Below are positions 1-9,220 of a DNA stretch of 15,326 nt, piece after piece. Source of the DNA: Methanobrevibacter sp. (lineage in GTDB: Archaea; Methanobacteriota; Methanobacteria; Methanobacteriales; Methanobacteriaceae); assembly GCA_016291275.1 (NCBI GenBank), contig JAEEWY010000013.1:1-15326 (forward strand), read 5' to 3'. The position numbers were made by a program, and so were the translations under genes. Under the pieces are notes generated by a model. The model was given only the letters and a program-made list of their open reading frames with translations, was not told the DNA's origin and made no database searches. Within the stretch, counting starts at the first letter, position 1, and the number at the start of each line of letters is the position of its first letter.

Positions 1-1010
1 GGTTTCATTGGAAGCAAGTTAAAAGTTCCCACAGCAAAGTTTAGGAAATAAATCCAAAACAATAGCTCGGACAAAGGCATTAAAAGCCATAATAAAGGAG
101 TGTAGAACTGATTGTCAAAGCCATCAGCAATTACATTGTTTGCATTGACTTGAATTCCCATAAATCCTAATGATTTGTTCATAGGATTGGTCTTCAATTG
201 GAAACTGTAATCTCCTTGATCAGTATGAATATTTACCGTTTCATTTGGCTTTAATGTGCGGGTAGCTTTTTGGAAGGATGCCATGTCATTTACGGTGAGA
301 TTATTTATTGATCTGATTACCATTCCTTCAGACATATAATTTTTAGCATTCGCATCTTCGGTTAATCTGTTAATGACAACCCCATCATCTTCAAATACCA
401 CTGGAATGATAAATGAAGAGATAACTAACATTATAATCATTGCAATAGCTGCCAAGGTTAAATTTGCCATAGATCCTGCAACGTAAATTCTCATTTTGGC
501 TGGACGGCTTAATTCATTCAATTCCTCTTCATTTGGCTCTACAAAAGCTCCTGGAATAATTGCAAACAATAAAAGACCTATTGAATTAATATTGATCTTT
601 TCCACTCTTGAGAGGATTCCATGACTGAATTCATGAACTATTAAAACTGTTGCAAGTGCTATTAGTCCAGAAAGCAATGGAATGAATATAGGAGAACCTG
701 GAACTTCAACTCCTGGAACTATCAAGCTAACTGTAGGAGCATCCATCAATGTCTTTAAGGAATAGACCAATGCAACAGCCATAAGAACCATGAACCCCGC
801 TGAGATTACGATTCCTATGTTCATATACCATTTCCAAAACCTTGGAGCACGATTGGCTAATTTATCTATAAAACCTCTTAACCGTTGTGTTCTCCACATC
901 AAAAGAGGAAAATTCACTTCAACTCCATGATCGGTTAGCTGATTTTTAAATATAATCGCAATAGTCCAAATGAGAATGAAAGCTATCACATAATAATATA
1001 TACCGTTCAT
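1..1010 (-). CDS. Site-2 protease family (M50) membrane metalloprotease, 3' part cut by window edge
   Basis: My own reading of the minus strand from the ATG at 1008-1010 stays open for 336 codons to the window edge, so the C-terminus is missing. The zinc-binding HEFSH (HExxH) motif sits at residues 126-130 at the end of a hydrophobic stretch. NLLPM at 331-335 looks like the start of the second conserved motif (NxxPxxD), whose aspartate would lie outside the window. Hydrophobic segments are near 1-21, 63-87, 106-125, 141-158, 176-204 and 302-334. Residues about 205-290 form a soluble PDZ-like insert. In this family the enzyme cleaves substrates inside the membrane, often anti-sigma factors or other membrane regulators; the substrate here is unknown. 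The start follows a TATA-like element without an obvious ribosome binding site. The gene is divergent from the secreted-protein gene at 1180. The family call is firm; the role is not. Confidence 0.9.
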   Translation of the reverse strand, partial: MNGIYYYVIAFILIWTIAIIFKNQLTDHGVEVNFPLLMWRTQRLRGFIDKLANRAPRFWKWYMNIGIVISAGFMVLMAVALVYSLKTLMDAPTVSLIVPGVEVPGSPIFIPLLSGLIALATVLIVHEFSHGILSRVEKININSIGLLLFAIIPGAFVEPNEEELNELSRPAKMRIYVAGSMANLTLAAIAMIIMLVISSFIIPVVFEDDGVVINRLTEDANAKNYMSEGMVIRSINNLTVNDMASFQKATRTLKPNETVNIHTDQGDYSFQLKTNPMNKSLGFMGIQVNANNVIADGFDNQFYTPLLWLLMPLSELLFWIYFLNFAVGTFNLLPMK

Positions 1011-1035
1011 AATAACACAATTAAGATTTTTAAAA

Positions 1036-1053
1036 TTTATAATTTATAAAAAA
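1036..1053 (-). promoter_or_regulatory. TATA-like box for the M50 protease gene
   Basis: Read on the minus strand, this A/T stretch contains two overlapping TTATAAA-type elements about 26-45 bases upstream of the ATG at 1010. That allows an archaeal start of transcription close to the start codon and a very short leader. In DNA this A/T-rich the match could be chance. Confidence 0.35.
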
Positions 1054-1119
1054 TCATTCTTTGAATAAGATTTTTTGAATAAATTTTTATTTATTTGAAT
1101 AATATTATTAAGTTTTCAT

Positions 1120-1129
1120 AATATAAAAA
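1120..1129 (+). promoter_or_regulatory. TATA-like box for the secreted-protein gene
   Basis: AATATAAAAA lies about 50-60 bases before the ATG at 1180, which predicts a transcript start near 1150 and a leader of about 30 bases. No good ribosome binding site is visible in that leader. An earlier ATG at 1159 opens only a five-codon frame. Confidence 0.35.
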
Positions 1130-1179
1130 AGTACTCATTTTAGAAATTTTTAAAAGACATGAGAAAAATAGAATAAAAC

Positions 1180-1842
1180 ATGAATAAAAAAATAATTTTT
1201 TTAACATGTGTAATTGGGATTATAGCGCTTTTAGCCATTAATGGGACAAGTGCTGAAAAAAGTGATGTGGATACATCAGATTGGATAAATATAACTGTAT
1301 ATAACACCAATTTTCAAATTCCACCAGAGTATGGGGGAGGAAGCGAATCTGGAGGAAATTATGTTAAGACAAATGTATTCACATTTGGGCTTGTAGCTTT
1401 GGAAGATGACAAGTCCCTTAGAAACAATTATGGGTATGAATCCACCCTTGATGAGCTTTATGACGTTGAAGAGATGGAGATTGACGGGCATCATGCAGTT
1501 GCCTATTATAGCCATAGAAGCATTTGCAATCATGATGTGACTTATCTATACTTTGAATCAAACAAGACATTCTATGCATTGAGCTATGATGGAAACGATG
1601 TTAATGATACAATGAAAAAGATTGTTTCCTACAGCCCTAAATCCGAATTCAGCAAAGAAAAATTTGATGAAAAATTAAATACTATGCAAGAGGATTATAT
1701 TGAAGAGCAAAGAGAATATGAAGAGTCCTATGCTTACGATCAAGGATATAAAAATGGATATTCTCAAGGAACACTGAATAGCAGACACAATGACTACTTT
1801 GGTTACTACCTATTCTATAGATTAGGAAAAAGAAGTCGATAG
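1180..1842 (+). CDS. Small secreted protein of unknown function with Tyr/Gly-rich tail
   Basis: 220 residues. Residues 1-25 are a clear signal peptide: a KK start, a hydrophobic core, and a likely cleavage after TSA. The mature part opens with an ITVYNTNFQIPPEY segment (about 38-51). This resembles, from memory, a family of small exported Methanobrevibacter proteins built around an 'I-T-V-x-F-x-I-P-x-Y' strand and a later 'IDGHHAVAYYSH' segment (here about 101-112). Residues about 155-187 are charged and probably helical. The tail has a YDQGYKNGYSQG motif (G repeated every four residues) near 190-201 and ends in basic residues. There are no catalytic motifs I recognise and no lipobox. The gene stands alone, divergent from the M50 protease gene, with a strong terminator behind it. 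The protein is expected at the cell surface or outside the cell; its function is unknown. Confidence 0.85.
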   Translation: MNKKIIFLTCVIGIIALLAINGTSAEKSDVDTSDWINITVYNTNFQIPPEYGGGSESGGNYVKTNVFTFGLVALEDDKSLRNNYGYESTLDELYDVEEMEIDGHHAVAYYSHRSICNHDVTYLYFESNKTFYALSYDGNDVNDTMKKIVSYSPKSEFSKEKFDEKLNTMQEDYIEEQREYEESYAYDQGYKNGYSQGTLNSRHNDYFGYYLFYRLGKRSR

Positions 1843-1882
1843 GATAAATAATAAAATAATAAAATATAAATAAAAATAGCAG

Positions 1883-1932
1883 AGATAAGAATTAATATTC
1901 TTATCTAAATTCTTTTTTTAAATTCTTTTTTT
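1883..1932 (+). terminator. Hairpin plus two T-runs, between convergent genes
   Basis: AGATAAGAAT at 1883-1892 and ATTCTTATCT at 1897-1906 form a perfect 10-base-pair stem with a TAAT loop. It is followed by T-runs at about 1912-1919 and 1925-1932. It ends the secreted-protein transcript. Read on the minus strand, the same stem is followed by a looser T-rich stretch and could also end moeA, which converges on it. Confidence 0.7.
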
Positions 1933-1980
1933 AAAAAATCTAAAAAATAATTAATTTTTAAAAATATAAAATTTTAATCT

Positions 1981-3219
1981 CTAAAAGCTAGGCCATGCCA
2001 TATCATTGAAGAAGATCAAGTCAACTTCATCTCCTTTTTCGATTCCTTCATGGTTTTCATCAATGATAATGTAACAATTTGCCTCTACCATAGACCTAAT
2101 TATACCTGAACCTCTATTTAAGACATGATGAACGCCATTGTCATCAGCTACTGCACGAATATAATCTGTTCTTCCAAGAGAGGACGGTATCTTGGTTTTA
2201 GATACTCTATTAATCACTTTATGGGAATAATCGAGTCCTTGCATTTTAAAGATGTAATGTCTTGCAATTATATCAAATTGACCCATAGCAGCTACAGGTT
2301 GACCAGAAAGCATAAACACTTGGGTTCCATTTACAATGCCTGCACCAACAGGCTTTCCTGGCCTCATTGCAACACCATGGAATAGGACTTCACCTAATTC
2401 CTCAACCGCTTCAATGACTACATCCCCTTTGCTGATAGCAGTTCCTCCAGTGGTGATGACCACATCATATTCCTTAGTTGCCTTGTCAATAGCTTCCTTG
2501 ACAGCTTCAAAATCATCTGCACCATGTTCTATATCCACAATAGCTCCAGCACTTCTAATCAATGCTGCGATGGTGAATTGATTGGAATTGATGATTTTAG
2601 CCTTGTCAAGCTCTGGAGAAGGTTCAACCAATTCATTTCCAGTGATTAGCAATTTAACTCTTGGCTTTTTGTAAACTTCAACTTCACTGTGTCCTGCTGA
2701 AGCAATCAAGCCCATCTCTTGCGGTCTGATTAAAACATTTTCACCTAACAATTCATCTCCTTCAGCAATGTCTTCTGCTTTTGGAGAGATGTTTTCACCA
2801 GGAGTCACTTGGGAATGAATCTCTAAATTATCACCGTCTTCATAGGTGAATTCCTTCATTAAAACAGCATTTGCACCATTTGGAATCGGTGCACCAGTTG
2901 CTATTACAATAGCTTCACCATTGGATAATGTTTTTTCTGAAAAGTCCCCTGCTCCAATTCTATCAATGATCTTTAATTCTTTAATGACATTATTGGAAGC
3001 TCCAAAGGTATCCTCTGCAATCACTGCATATCCATCCATAGCAGATTTGTCAAATGGAGGGGAATTATGATAAGATGAAATGGAATGAGCTAAAACTCTG
3101 CCTTGAGAATCTTTTAAATGTATCTTTTCTGTATCCATAATCTTTTGATTCTCATCGATTTTAGCTAAAGCGTCTCCCAATGGAATTAAATTTGATATAA
3201 ACTTCATATTATCGTCCAT
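1981..3219 (-). CDS. moeA: Molybdopterin molybdenumtransferase (MoeA family)
   Basis: 412 residues, the usual length for single MoeA. The protein inserts molybdate (or tungstate) into adenylylated molybdopterin, the last step before cofactor use. In a methanogen the receiving enzymes would be formylmethanofuran dehydrogenase and formate dehydrogenase. Visible family motifs are PPFDKSAMDGYA (54-65), TGAPIPNGANAVLMKE (108-123), GENISPKAED (141-150), TGNEL (193-197), TTGGTAISKGD (256-266) and MRPGKP (285-290). The segment LSGQPVA (304-310) stands where bacterial MoeA has LPGNPVS. The C-terminal beta-barrel domain follows from about residue 340. The start gives a short N-terminus before helix 1; Met5 is an alternative. 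Neither has a ribosome binding site, and an in-frame start near a TATA-like box suggests a short leader. The gene lies downstream of purL with a 92-base gap. Confidence 0.95.
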   Translation of the reverse strand: MDDNMKFISNLIPLGDALAKIDENQKIMDTEKIHLKDSQGRVLAHSISSYHNSPPFDKSAMDGYAVIAEDTFGASNNVIKELKIIDRIGAGDFSEKTLSNGEAIVIATGAPIPNGANAVLMKEFTYEDGDNLEIHSQVTPGENISPKAEDIAEGDELLGENVLIRPQEMGLIASAGHSEVEVYKKPRVKLLITGNELVEPSPELDKAKIINSNQFTIAALIRSAGAIVDIEHGADDFEAVKEAIDKATKEYDVVITTGGTAISKGDVVIEAVEELGEVLFHGVAMRPGKPVGAGIVNGTQVFMLSGQPVAAMGQFDIIARHYIFKMQGLDYSHKVINRVSKTKIPSSLGRTDYIRAVADDNGVHHVLNRGSGIIRSMVEANCYIIIDENHEGIEKGDEVDLIFFNDMAWPSF

Positions 3220-3270
3220 AAAATAAATTAATAAATTAATAAATAAACTAATAAAATAAATAAAATAAAT

Positions 3271-3280
3271 TTTTTATAAA
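3271..3280 (-). promoter_or_regulatory. TATA-like box for moeA; adjacent T-rich end of purL transcript
   Basis: The minus strand reads TTTATAAAAA here, centred about 56 bases before the moeA ATG, so a start near 3250 is expected. Immediately before it on the same strand (about 3278-3291) is a T8-A-T4 run that may end the purL transcript in the archaeal U-tract manner. The whole purL-moeA gap (3220-3311) is A/T with few other bases and shows no hairpin. Confidence 0.35.
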
Positions 3281-3311
3281 AAAAATAAAAAGATATGATA
3301 AATATTATAAA

Positions 3312-5522
3312 TTAAGCCATATACTTTTCAATGACACCATGATAAGCATCATCCAAGTCAGCTACAGCTAAATCTACAATGGTTTCATCATCTTTCTTAA
3401 TGACTAATGAATCTCCCTTGACTTCACCGATAATTGCAGCATCCACATCAATGGAATCAAGTATTTCATCTGCCTTATCTGCACTTACGGTTATGATAAA
3501 TCTTGCATGGGATTCAGAGAACAATAAGTTATTGTCGCTAATGCCCTCTTCAGCTGGAACCTTGCTAATATCAACTTCACAACCAAGTTTGCCGCTCATA
3601 GCCATTTCAGACAATGCAATAGCTATTCCACCAGCGGATACATCGTGGGTAGCGGTTATTGCAAGTTCATCTTCACCTTCAAGGAATTTTACATAATCGC
3701 CATCATTTTCAATCAAGTCAAGAATGGTGTTTGCAGATGCCAATTCATCATCGATTCTGATTTTAGGAGCATCCCCTTGTTCAAGAGAATGTACAGCTCT
3801 GTGGTATTCAGAACCTTCAACTTCATCATAGGTTTTACCGATAATGATGATTTTATCTCCTTCTTCCTTGAATGGGAGTGTTCTGATGCTTGAAAGCTTT
3901 TCAACACCGATAACTCCTACAGCAGGGGTTGGGTTGATTTTAATACCTTCGGTTTCATTGTAGAAACTTACATTTCCACTTATTACAGGAGCTTCGAATT
4001 TCCTTGCAATGTCAGACATTCCCTTAATGCACTCCTTGAATTGCCAGAGGATTTCAGGAGTTTCAGGGTTACCGAAGTTTAGACAATCTACAACAGCATA
4101 AGGTTTTGCACCCATTGAAACTACATTACGGATTGCTTCTGCAACACTTCCTGCTCCACCATCATATGGAGTCAATTTAGTGTGGATTGTATTGGAATCA
4201 GCAGTAATTGCAACAGCGGTTTCATCATCAATTTGCAATACAGCTGCATCATCACCAGGCTTTACAACAGTTCTGGTTTGAACTTCATGGTCATATTGCT
4301 TGTAAACCCATTCCTTGCTTGCAATGTTAGGGGAGGACAATACTTTAATCAATGATTCATCTATTGGGCCATCTACCACTTCAACCAAATCAGTTGGTTT
4401 AGCAGGCTCTCTCATTTCCCTATCAAGAGAAGGAGGATCTGCTAAAAGGATAGTTGGAACATCACATAATGTTTGGAGTTCCACTTCTGCATCGAAATCC
4501 TTTACAACCATATGGTTTCCATCAGTTACTTCACCAATCACTGCAGAAGGAATTTCATGCTTATCACAGATGGCTTGTGCCAATTCAACATCTTTAGGGT
4601 TAATGACAAAAATCATACGTTCTTGGGATTCTGAAAGCATGATTTCATAAGGGGTCATTCCCTCTTCACGAAGAGGAATAGCTCTAAGGTCTACAACTGC
4701 ACCGTTTCCAGACTTGTCCACAAGTTCTGATACACAACAGGTAAGACCTCCACCACCCAAATCCTTTACACCGGAACAATCGATTTTTTCAAGGATTTCA
4801 AGTGAAGCTTCAAGCACTCTCTTTTTGGTGAATGGATCTGCCACTTGCACAGCAGGACGGTCTTCAGTTTCAGAGTTGGAGGTTAACTCTTCAGATGCAA
4901 AGGTTACTCCGTGAATACCATCCCTACCAGTGGTTCCACCCATAAGCAAGAAAACATCTCCAATGTTTGGAGCCACTGCCATTACGATTTCATCCTTTTT
5001 AACAAGCCCTGCACACAATACGTTTACAAGAGGGTTTGTTCTGAAGGATTCATCAAATTCAATTTCACCAGCTACAGTTGGAACACCTACCCTATTACCA
5101 TAGTCAGATATTCCTTCAACAACATGCTCAAACAAGTATCTTGACTTTTGGTCTTCAAGTGGGCCGAAACGTAAGCTGTCTAGAAGTGCAATCGGCATTG
5201 CACCCATGGAAATAATGTCTCTTAAGATACCTCCAATACCAGTACCTGCTCCACCGTAAGGTTCAATAGCTGAAGGGTGATTATGACTTTCCATACCTAC
5301 AGCAAGAGCATATTCATCTGTAATGGATACAAGACCTGCATCGTCTCCAGGGCCTAAAACTATGTTTTCTCCTTCAGTAGGGAACAGTTTTAAAATTGGC
5401 CTACTACTTTTGTATGAACAGTGTTCAGAGAACATTACATCTAACATTCCCTCTTCCAATTCGTTCATTTCTCTTCCGAGAATTCCTTCAATATATTTTA
5501 CTTCAGAATCTGTTAAAGTCAT
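3312..5522 (-). CDS. purL: Phosphoribosylformylglycinamidine synthase subunit PurL
   Basis: 736 residues, the length of small PurL, which works in a complex with PurS and the glutaminase PurQ. It makes FGAM from FGAR with ATP and glutamine-derived ammonia, step four of purine synthesis in the cytoplasm. Motifs: FSEHCSYKSS (31-40), GPGDDAG (57-63), ESHNHPS (78-84) followed by GGAGTGIGG, and a Gly-rich GGGGLTCCVSELVD segment. The second, pseudo-symmetric half has VKPGDDAAVL and YDGGAGSVAEAIRN, then HDVSAGGIAIALSE and FSESHARF. An AAGGTG ribosome binding site (5528-5533) overlaps the ileS stop codon at 5532-5534, so the two genes are cotranscribed and probably coupled in translation. purS and purQ are not in the window. 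Confidence 0.98.
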   Translation of the reverse strand: MTLTDSEVKYIEGILGREMNELEEGMLDVMFSEHCSYKSSRPILKLFPTEGENIVLGPGDDAGLVSITDEYALAVGMESHNHPSAIEPYGGAGTGIGGILRDIISMGAMPIALLDSLRFGPLEDQKSRYLFEHVVEGISDYGNRVGVPTVAGEIEFDESFRTNPLVNVLCAGLVKKDEIVMAVAPNIGDVFLLMGGTTGRDGIHGVTFASEELTSNSETEDRPAVQVADPFTKKRVLEASLEILEKIDCSGVKDLGGGGLTCCVSELVDKSGNGAVVDLRAIPLREEGMTPYEIMLSESQERMIFVINPKDVELAQAICDKHEIPSAVIGEVTDGNHMVVKDFDAEVELQTLCDVPTILLADPPSLDREMREPAKPTDLVEVVDGPIDESLIKVLSSPNIASKEWVYKQYDHEVQTRTVVKPGDDAAVLQIDDETAVAITADSNTIHTKLTPYDGGAGSVAEAIRNVVSMGAKPYAVVDCLNFGNPETPEILWQFKECIKGMSDIARKFEAPVISGNVSFYNETEGIKINPTPAVGVIGVEKLSSIRTLPFKEEGDKIIIIGKTYDEVEGSEYHRAVHSLEQGDAPKIRIDDELASANTILDLIENDGDYVKFLEGEDELAITATHDVSAGGIAIALSEMAMSGKLGCEVDISKVPAEEGISDNNLLFSESHARFIITVSADKADEILDSIDVDAAIIGEVKGDSLVIKKDDETIVDLAVADLDDAYHGVIEKYMA

Positions 5523-5527
5523 AAAAA

Positions 5528-5533
5528 CACCTT
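5528..5533 (-). promoter_or_regulatory. purL ribosome binding site overlapping the ileS stop codon
   Basis: On the minus strand the bases read AAGGTG, five bases before the purL ATG. The first two bases lie inside the ileS TAA stop (5532-5534). This fixes the purL start and points to translational coupling of the pair. Confidence 0.75.
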
Positions 5534-8500
5534 AGATAAGTTTAACAACAGAAATAATCACTTTGTTATCTTCAATAATCCATTCTTTTGAATATTCAAT
5601 GGAAATATCATCATCAACATTCTCTTCTGTACCTTTAAGTGTACAGACTTCACAAGCTTCACCATCAAATATTACAAGTGACTTAGCCCTTACCTCTTCA
5701 CTTATTAAATCAGATTGCTTTTCAACCAATTCCTTGAATTCAGCATTGGTATTTACCATAACGCCGATATTGGCTTCAACATCCAAGTCCATGTCCTTTC
5801 TCATGTCTTGGATTCTTCTAATAAGTTCACGAGCCATAGCTTCAGATAAGATTTCTGGAGTGATTTTAGTATTCACGAATACATTTCCTCCAGCAAATTC
5901 TGCACTTACAACATCATCAGGAAGCTCAGTTTCATAAAGAACATCATCAACTGAGAGTTCAATTTCTTTTAAATTGCCTTCTCTATCTTCTCCTCTCACT
6001 ACATACTTGCCAGTAGAGTCCAAGCTATCCTTAATGGAATTTCCTGTTCCATCGGCTTTAGCTTGTGCGAAGAATTTCTGTACAATGCCCATATCTCCCT
6101 TAAGTCTTGGACCTAAGGTCTTGAGATTAGGCTTTGCAATGAATGTGAGGTTTTCAAATTCAGTAGCTGTGATAACTTCTTTTGTATTAGATTGATCTTT
6201 AATAATGTCTTCAAGTGAGGATATGCTTTCCAAGATTTCCTCATCCTGTGATACGACAGTTATATCACTTACAGGCCATCTTAACTTGTATCTTGCAACA
6301 TCCCTTGCTCTTGCAGATGCTTCGATAACATCTCTCACATTATCCATTTTAGCTTCAAGTTCCTTATCGATTAAGGATTCGTCATACATCCAATCATCCA
6401 TATGAACACTTTCTGCAGCATCAGCATTCAAGTTTTTAACCAAGTTTTCATATACCTCTTCAGATAAGTGAGGGGTAATTGGAGCCATTAAATGGATTAA
6501 GGTATTGAGTGTAGTGTAAAGTGAATAGTATGCACCTAATTTATCTGGGTCATCGCTTTCCACCCAAGTCCTTCCTCTAATCAATCTTACATACCATCTG
6601 CTTAAGTCTTCAAGTATGAAATTGTTTATTGCTCTTGTAGCTAAATGGAAGTGTACATCGTTAATGGCTTCACCCACTTCTTTTGCAAGTGAATTTACAC
6701 GGGACAAGATCCATTTATCCTCATTTCTTAAAGTTACATTTGCATCAGGACCATCAACTATGCATTTTGCAGGGTCGAATTCGTCAAGAGCCATATAAGT
6801 GGTTGAGAACACATATACGTTCCAGAAGATATTGAACATCTTTTTGACATTGTTCAATTCATCCCATACGAACTTAAGGTCATCCCATGGCTTGCAAGCC
6901 CATAAAAGGTAGAATCTTAATACATCTGCACCGTATTTCTCAATGACTTCCTCAGGTTGAACTACATTACCTAAGGATTTACTCATCTTTTTACCTTCTT
7001 CGTCCAAAACGAATCCGTGCATTAAAACCTTGTTATATGGAGCTTGGTCCAATGCAATTACACCAGTTCCTAATTGGGAATAGAACCATCCTCTGGTTTG
7101 GTCGTGTCCTTCACAAATAAAGTCATAAGGATACCATTTATTAAACATTTCCTCTTCACGAGGGTAGTATAAAGCTGCCCAACCTGCTACTCCTGAGTCA
7201 ATCCATACATCCAATACATCAGGAATACGTTTCATAGGTGAATCGCAGCCACAATCACATTTAATCAATACGTCATCAACATAAGGTCTGTGTACTAAAT
7301 CCTCATCACTTGCGGTGATTTCATTGATTGATTCATTTTTAAGCTCTTCAACTGAACCAATTACCTTAATCTCACCACAATCAGGACAAATCCAAATAGG
7401 TATTGGAATACCCCAGTATCTTTGTCTTGAAATTGTCCAGTCCTTAGCGTTAGCTACCCAGTCATGGAATCTTCCTTCACCAGCCCATTTAGGTACCCAT
7501 TCAACTCTGTCAATTTCAGATAACATCTTTTCCTTGATTTCCGGCACTTTAATGAACCATTGTTCAGTAGCTAAGTAAATGATAGGAGTCTTACATCTCC
7601 AACAGACACCGTATCTGTGGTTGATTGTATCATGCTTAAACATTAAATCTTGAGCAATTAAATCTGCAATAATGGTGTCATTCAAGTCTTTGGTAAAGCC
7701 TTCAGCATAGATACCACCATCTTCGTTGAAACATCCTGCTTCATCCACTGGACAGTGTATAGGAAGTCCTACTTTTTGACCGATTTCAAAGTCCTCAGGA
7801 CCATGTCCAGGAGCAGTGTGTACAAAACCGGTACCTTCACCTAATTCTACATGGTCTCCATGGAAAGTAGTGTGCACCAATTTATTTTCAGCTTCAATTT
7901 CCATTTGTTTAGGTACTTGTTCAGCTAAAGGATAAACATAAGACAAACCTAAAAGTTCAGATCCCTTTACGGTTTTGATGATTTCATACATCACTTCTTT
8001 CTCTTCCTCAATGATGTATTTCTTTTCTTTAGACTCTTCATCTTCAGGGTCATATTTAGGATTTGGCAATTTGTTTTTGTGAATAACTTCAATTGGGCCT
8101 AAAACAGTTTCCAATAGCTCTTTTGCTATGATGAGGATTTCTTCTCCACTTTCATTCAATCTTTCATCTACCTTTACGAAAGAATAATCGAAATCTTCAT
8201 TCAAACAAATAGCTAAGTTTCCAGGAAGTGTCCAAGGAGTGGTTGTCCATACCAAGAAAGATTGTCTTAAATCAGCATAATCTCCATCTGTGATCAATTT
8301 TTCCTTAAGTGGGAAACGTACATAAATGGATGGGTCGTCTCCTTCGGTATAGTCAATTTCAGCTGCAGCAAGTGCAGTTTGACAGTGAGGACACCAACTG
8401 ATTACCCTTTGGTCACGGGTAAGCAAGTTCTTTTCATGAGTCTTCTTCAATGTCCACCAAGCGGATTCCATATATTTAGGGTCCAAGGTCATATAAGGGT

Positions 8501-8942
8501 TGTCCCAATCCATCCAAACTCCTAAGCTTTTGAATTGCTCAGTCATTGCAACCTTATTTTCCATTGCAAATTCCTTACATTTGTTGATAAAGTTGTCAAT
8601 ACCGTATTTTTCCTCAATTTCCTGTTTGGATTCAATGCCTAACAATTGCTCTACCTTATGCTCAATAGGCAATCCGTGGGTATCCCATCCAGCTTGTCTT
8701 CTTAAAGAAAATCCATTCATGGACTTGTAACGCAATAAGGTGTCCTTGATAACCTTATTCCAGGTAGTTCCTAAATGGATTTTTCCACTACAATATGGAG
8801 GCCCATCTAAAAAGGAATATTGTGGACCATTCGCTCGCAATTTATTTGTTTTTTCATAAATATCAGAATCTGCCCAAAAGTTTTGGACCTTTTCCTCTAT
8901 TTTTTTAAAGTCATAGTTTTTCTCTGCCTCTTTTAACGGCAT
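5532..8942 (-). CDS. ileS: Isoleucyl-tRNA synthetase
   Basis: 1136 residues. Charges tRNA-Ile with isoleucine using ATP and edits mischarged valine. Signature sequences: PPYCSGKIHLGT (HIGH-type motif, HLGT at 56-59), GWDTHGLPIE, CPHC (184-187), TTTPWTLPGN and GTGFVHTAPGHGPEDF of the CP1 editing domain, a CPDC pair (519-522) with CDCGC (562-566), which are likely zinc ligands, GWFYSQL, and KMSKS at 652-656. The anticodon-binding helical domain and a long C-terminal extension ending near a CEVC motif follow. The length exceeds my recollection of other methanogen IleS (about 1040-1070); a charged Glu/Lys-rich insert near residues 286-324 could account for part of it. The start is supported by an AGGAG site seven bases upstream (8950-8954). 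It is the first gene of the ileS-purL unit. Confidence 0.98.
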   Translation of the reverse strand: MPLKEAEKNYDFKKIEEKVQNFWADSDIYEKTNKLRANGPQYSFLDGPPYCSGKIHLGTTWNKVIKDTLLRYKSMNGFSLRRQAGWDTHGLPIEHKVEQLLGIESKQEIEEKYGIDNFINKCKEFAMENKVAMTEQFKSLGVWMDWDNPYMTLDPKYMESAWWTLKKTHEKNLLTRDQRVISWCPHCQTALAAAEIDYTEGDDPSIYVRFPLKEKLITDGDYADLRQSFLVWTTTPWTLPGNLAICLNEDFDYSFVKVDERLNESGEEILIIAKELLETVLGPIEVIHKNKLPNPKYDPEDEESKEKKYIIEEEKEVMYEIIKTVKGSELLGLSYVYPLAEQVPKQMEIEAENKLVHTTFHGDHVELGEGTGFVHTAPGHGPEDFEIGQKVGLPIHCPVDEAGCFNEDGGIYAEGFTKDLNDTIIADLIAQDLMFKHDTINHRYGVCWRCKTPIIYLATEQWFIKVPEIKEKMLSEIDRVEWVPKWAGEGRFHDWVANAKDWTISRQRYWGIPIPIWICPDCGEIKVIGSVEELKNESINEITASDEDLVHRPYVDDVLIKCDCGCDSPMKRIPDVLDVWIDSGVAGWAALYYPREEEMFNKWYPYDFICEGHDQTRGWFYSQLGTGVIALDQAPYNKVLMHGFVLDEEGKKMSKSLGNVVQPEEVIEKYGADVLRFYLLWACKPWDDLKFVWDELNNVKKMFNIFWNVYVFSTTYMALDEFDPAKCIVDGPDANVTLRNEDKWILSRVNSLAKEVGEAINDVHFHLATRAINNFILEDLSRWYVRLIRGRTWVESDDPDKLGAYYSLYTTLNTLIHLMAPITPHLSEEVYENLVKNLNADAAESVHMDDWMYDESLIDKELEAKMDNVRDVIEASARARDVARYKLRWPVSDITVVSQDEEILESISSLEDIIKDQSNTKEVITATEFENLTFIAKPNLKTLGPRLKGDMGIVQKFFAQAKADGTGNSIKDSLDSTGKYVVRGEDREGNLKEIELSVDDVLYETELPDDVVSAEFAGGNVFVNTKITPEILSEAMARELIRRIQDMRKDMDLDVEANIGVMVNTNAEFKELVEKQSDLISEEVRAKSLVIFDGEACEVCTLKGTEENVDDDISIEYSKEWIIEDNKVIISVVKLI

Positions 8943-8992
8943 ATCGATTCTCCTAATAAATGTGATTTTTTAAATTTATTAAAATGGTAAAT

Positions 8993-9005
8993 CTTATAAA
9001 AATTT
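8993..9005 (-). promoter_or_regulatory. TATA-like box for ileS-purL
   Basis: On the minus strand this reads AAATTTTTATAAG, about 55 bases before the ileS ATG. It predicts a transcript start near 8973 and a leader of about 30 bases that contains the AGGAG site. The geometry is right, though A/T richness lowers the weight. Confidence 0.4.
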
Positions 9006-9220
9006 AAGATAAAATTCATTATCTTAATGATTTTAATAAATTATATAATATATATTATTATGATATATATTTCTTATTTTGAATGTAAATAAACTTTATT
9101 ATTATTAATATTTATAAAAATAATAATCGTAATATAATTATAATATGATGATGAAATTAAAAAATTGCAATTTGATTGTTAAATTGATTTTAAAGTGTAA
9201 ATAACTTTTTAATAATGAAA

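Noticed and set aside
2125..7578. Numerous plus-strand open frames opposite moeA, purL and ileS
   Set aside because: They are shadows of strongly conserved enzymes on the minus strand and encode Ser/Thr/Leu-rich sequence without family motifs.
9040..9070. ATATAT palindromes as an operator or origin element
   Set aside because: Pure A/T alternation makes such palindromes by chance; no repeated unit or Cdc6/ORB-like motif is present.
9145..9204. Possible 19-codon gene beginning ATGATGATG in the ileS-DUF192 gap
   Set aside because: No ribosome binding site, no homology I recognise, and short open frames are expected in A/T DNA.
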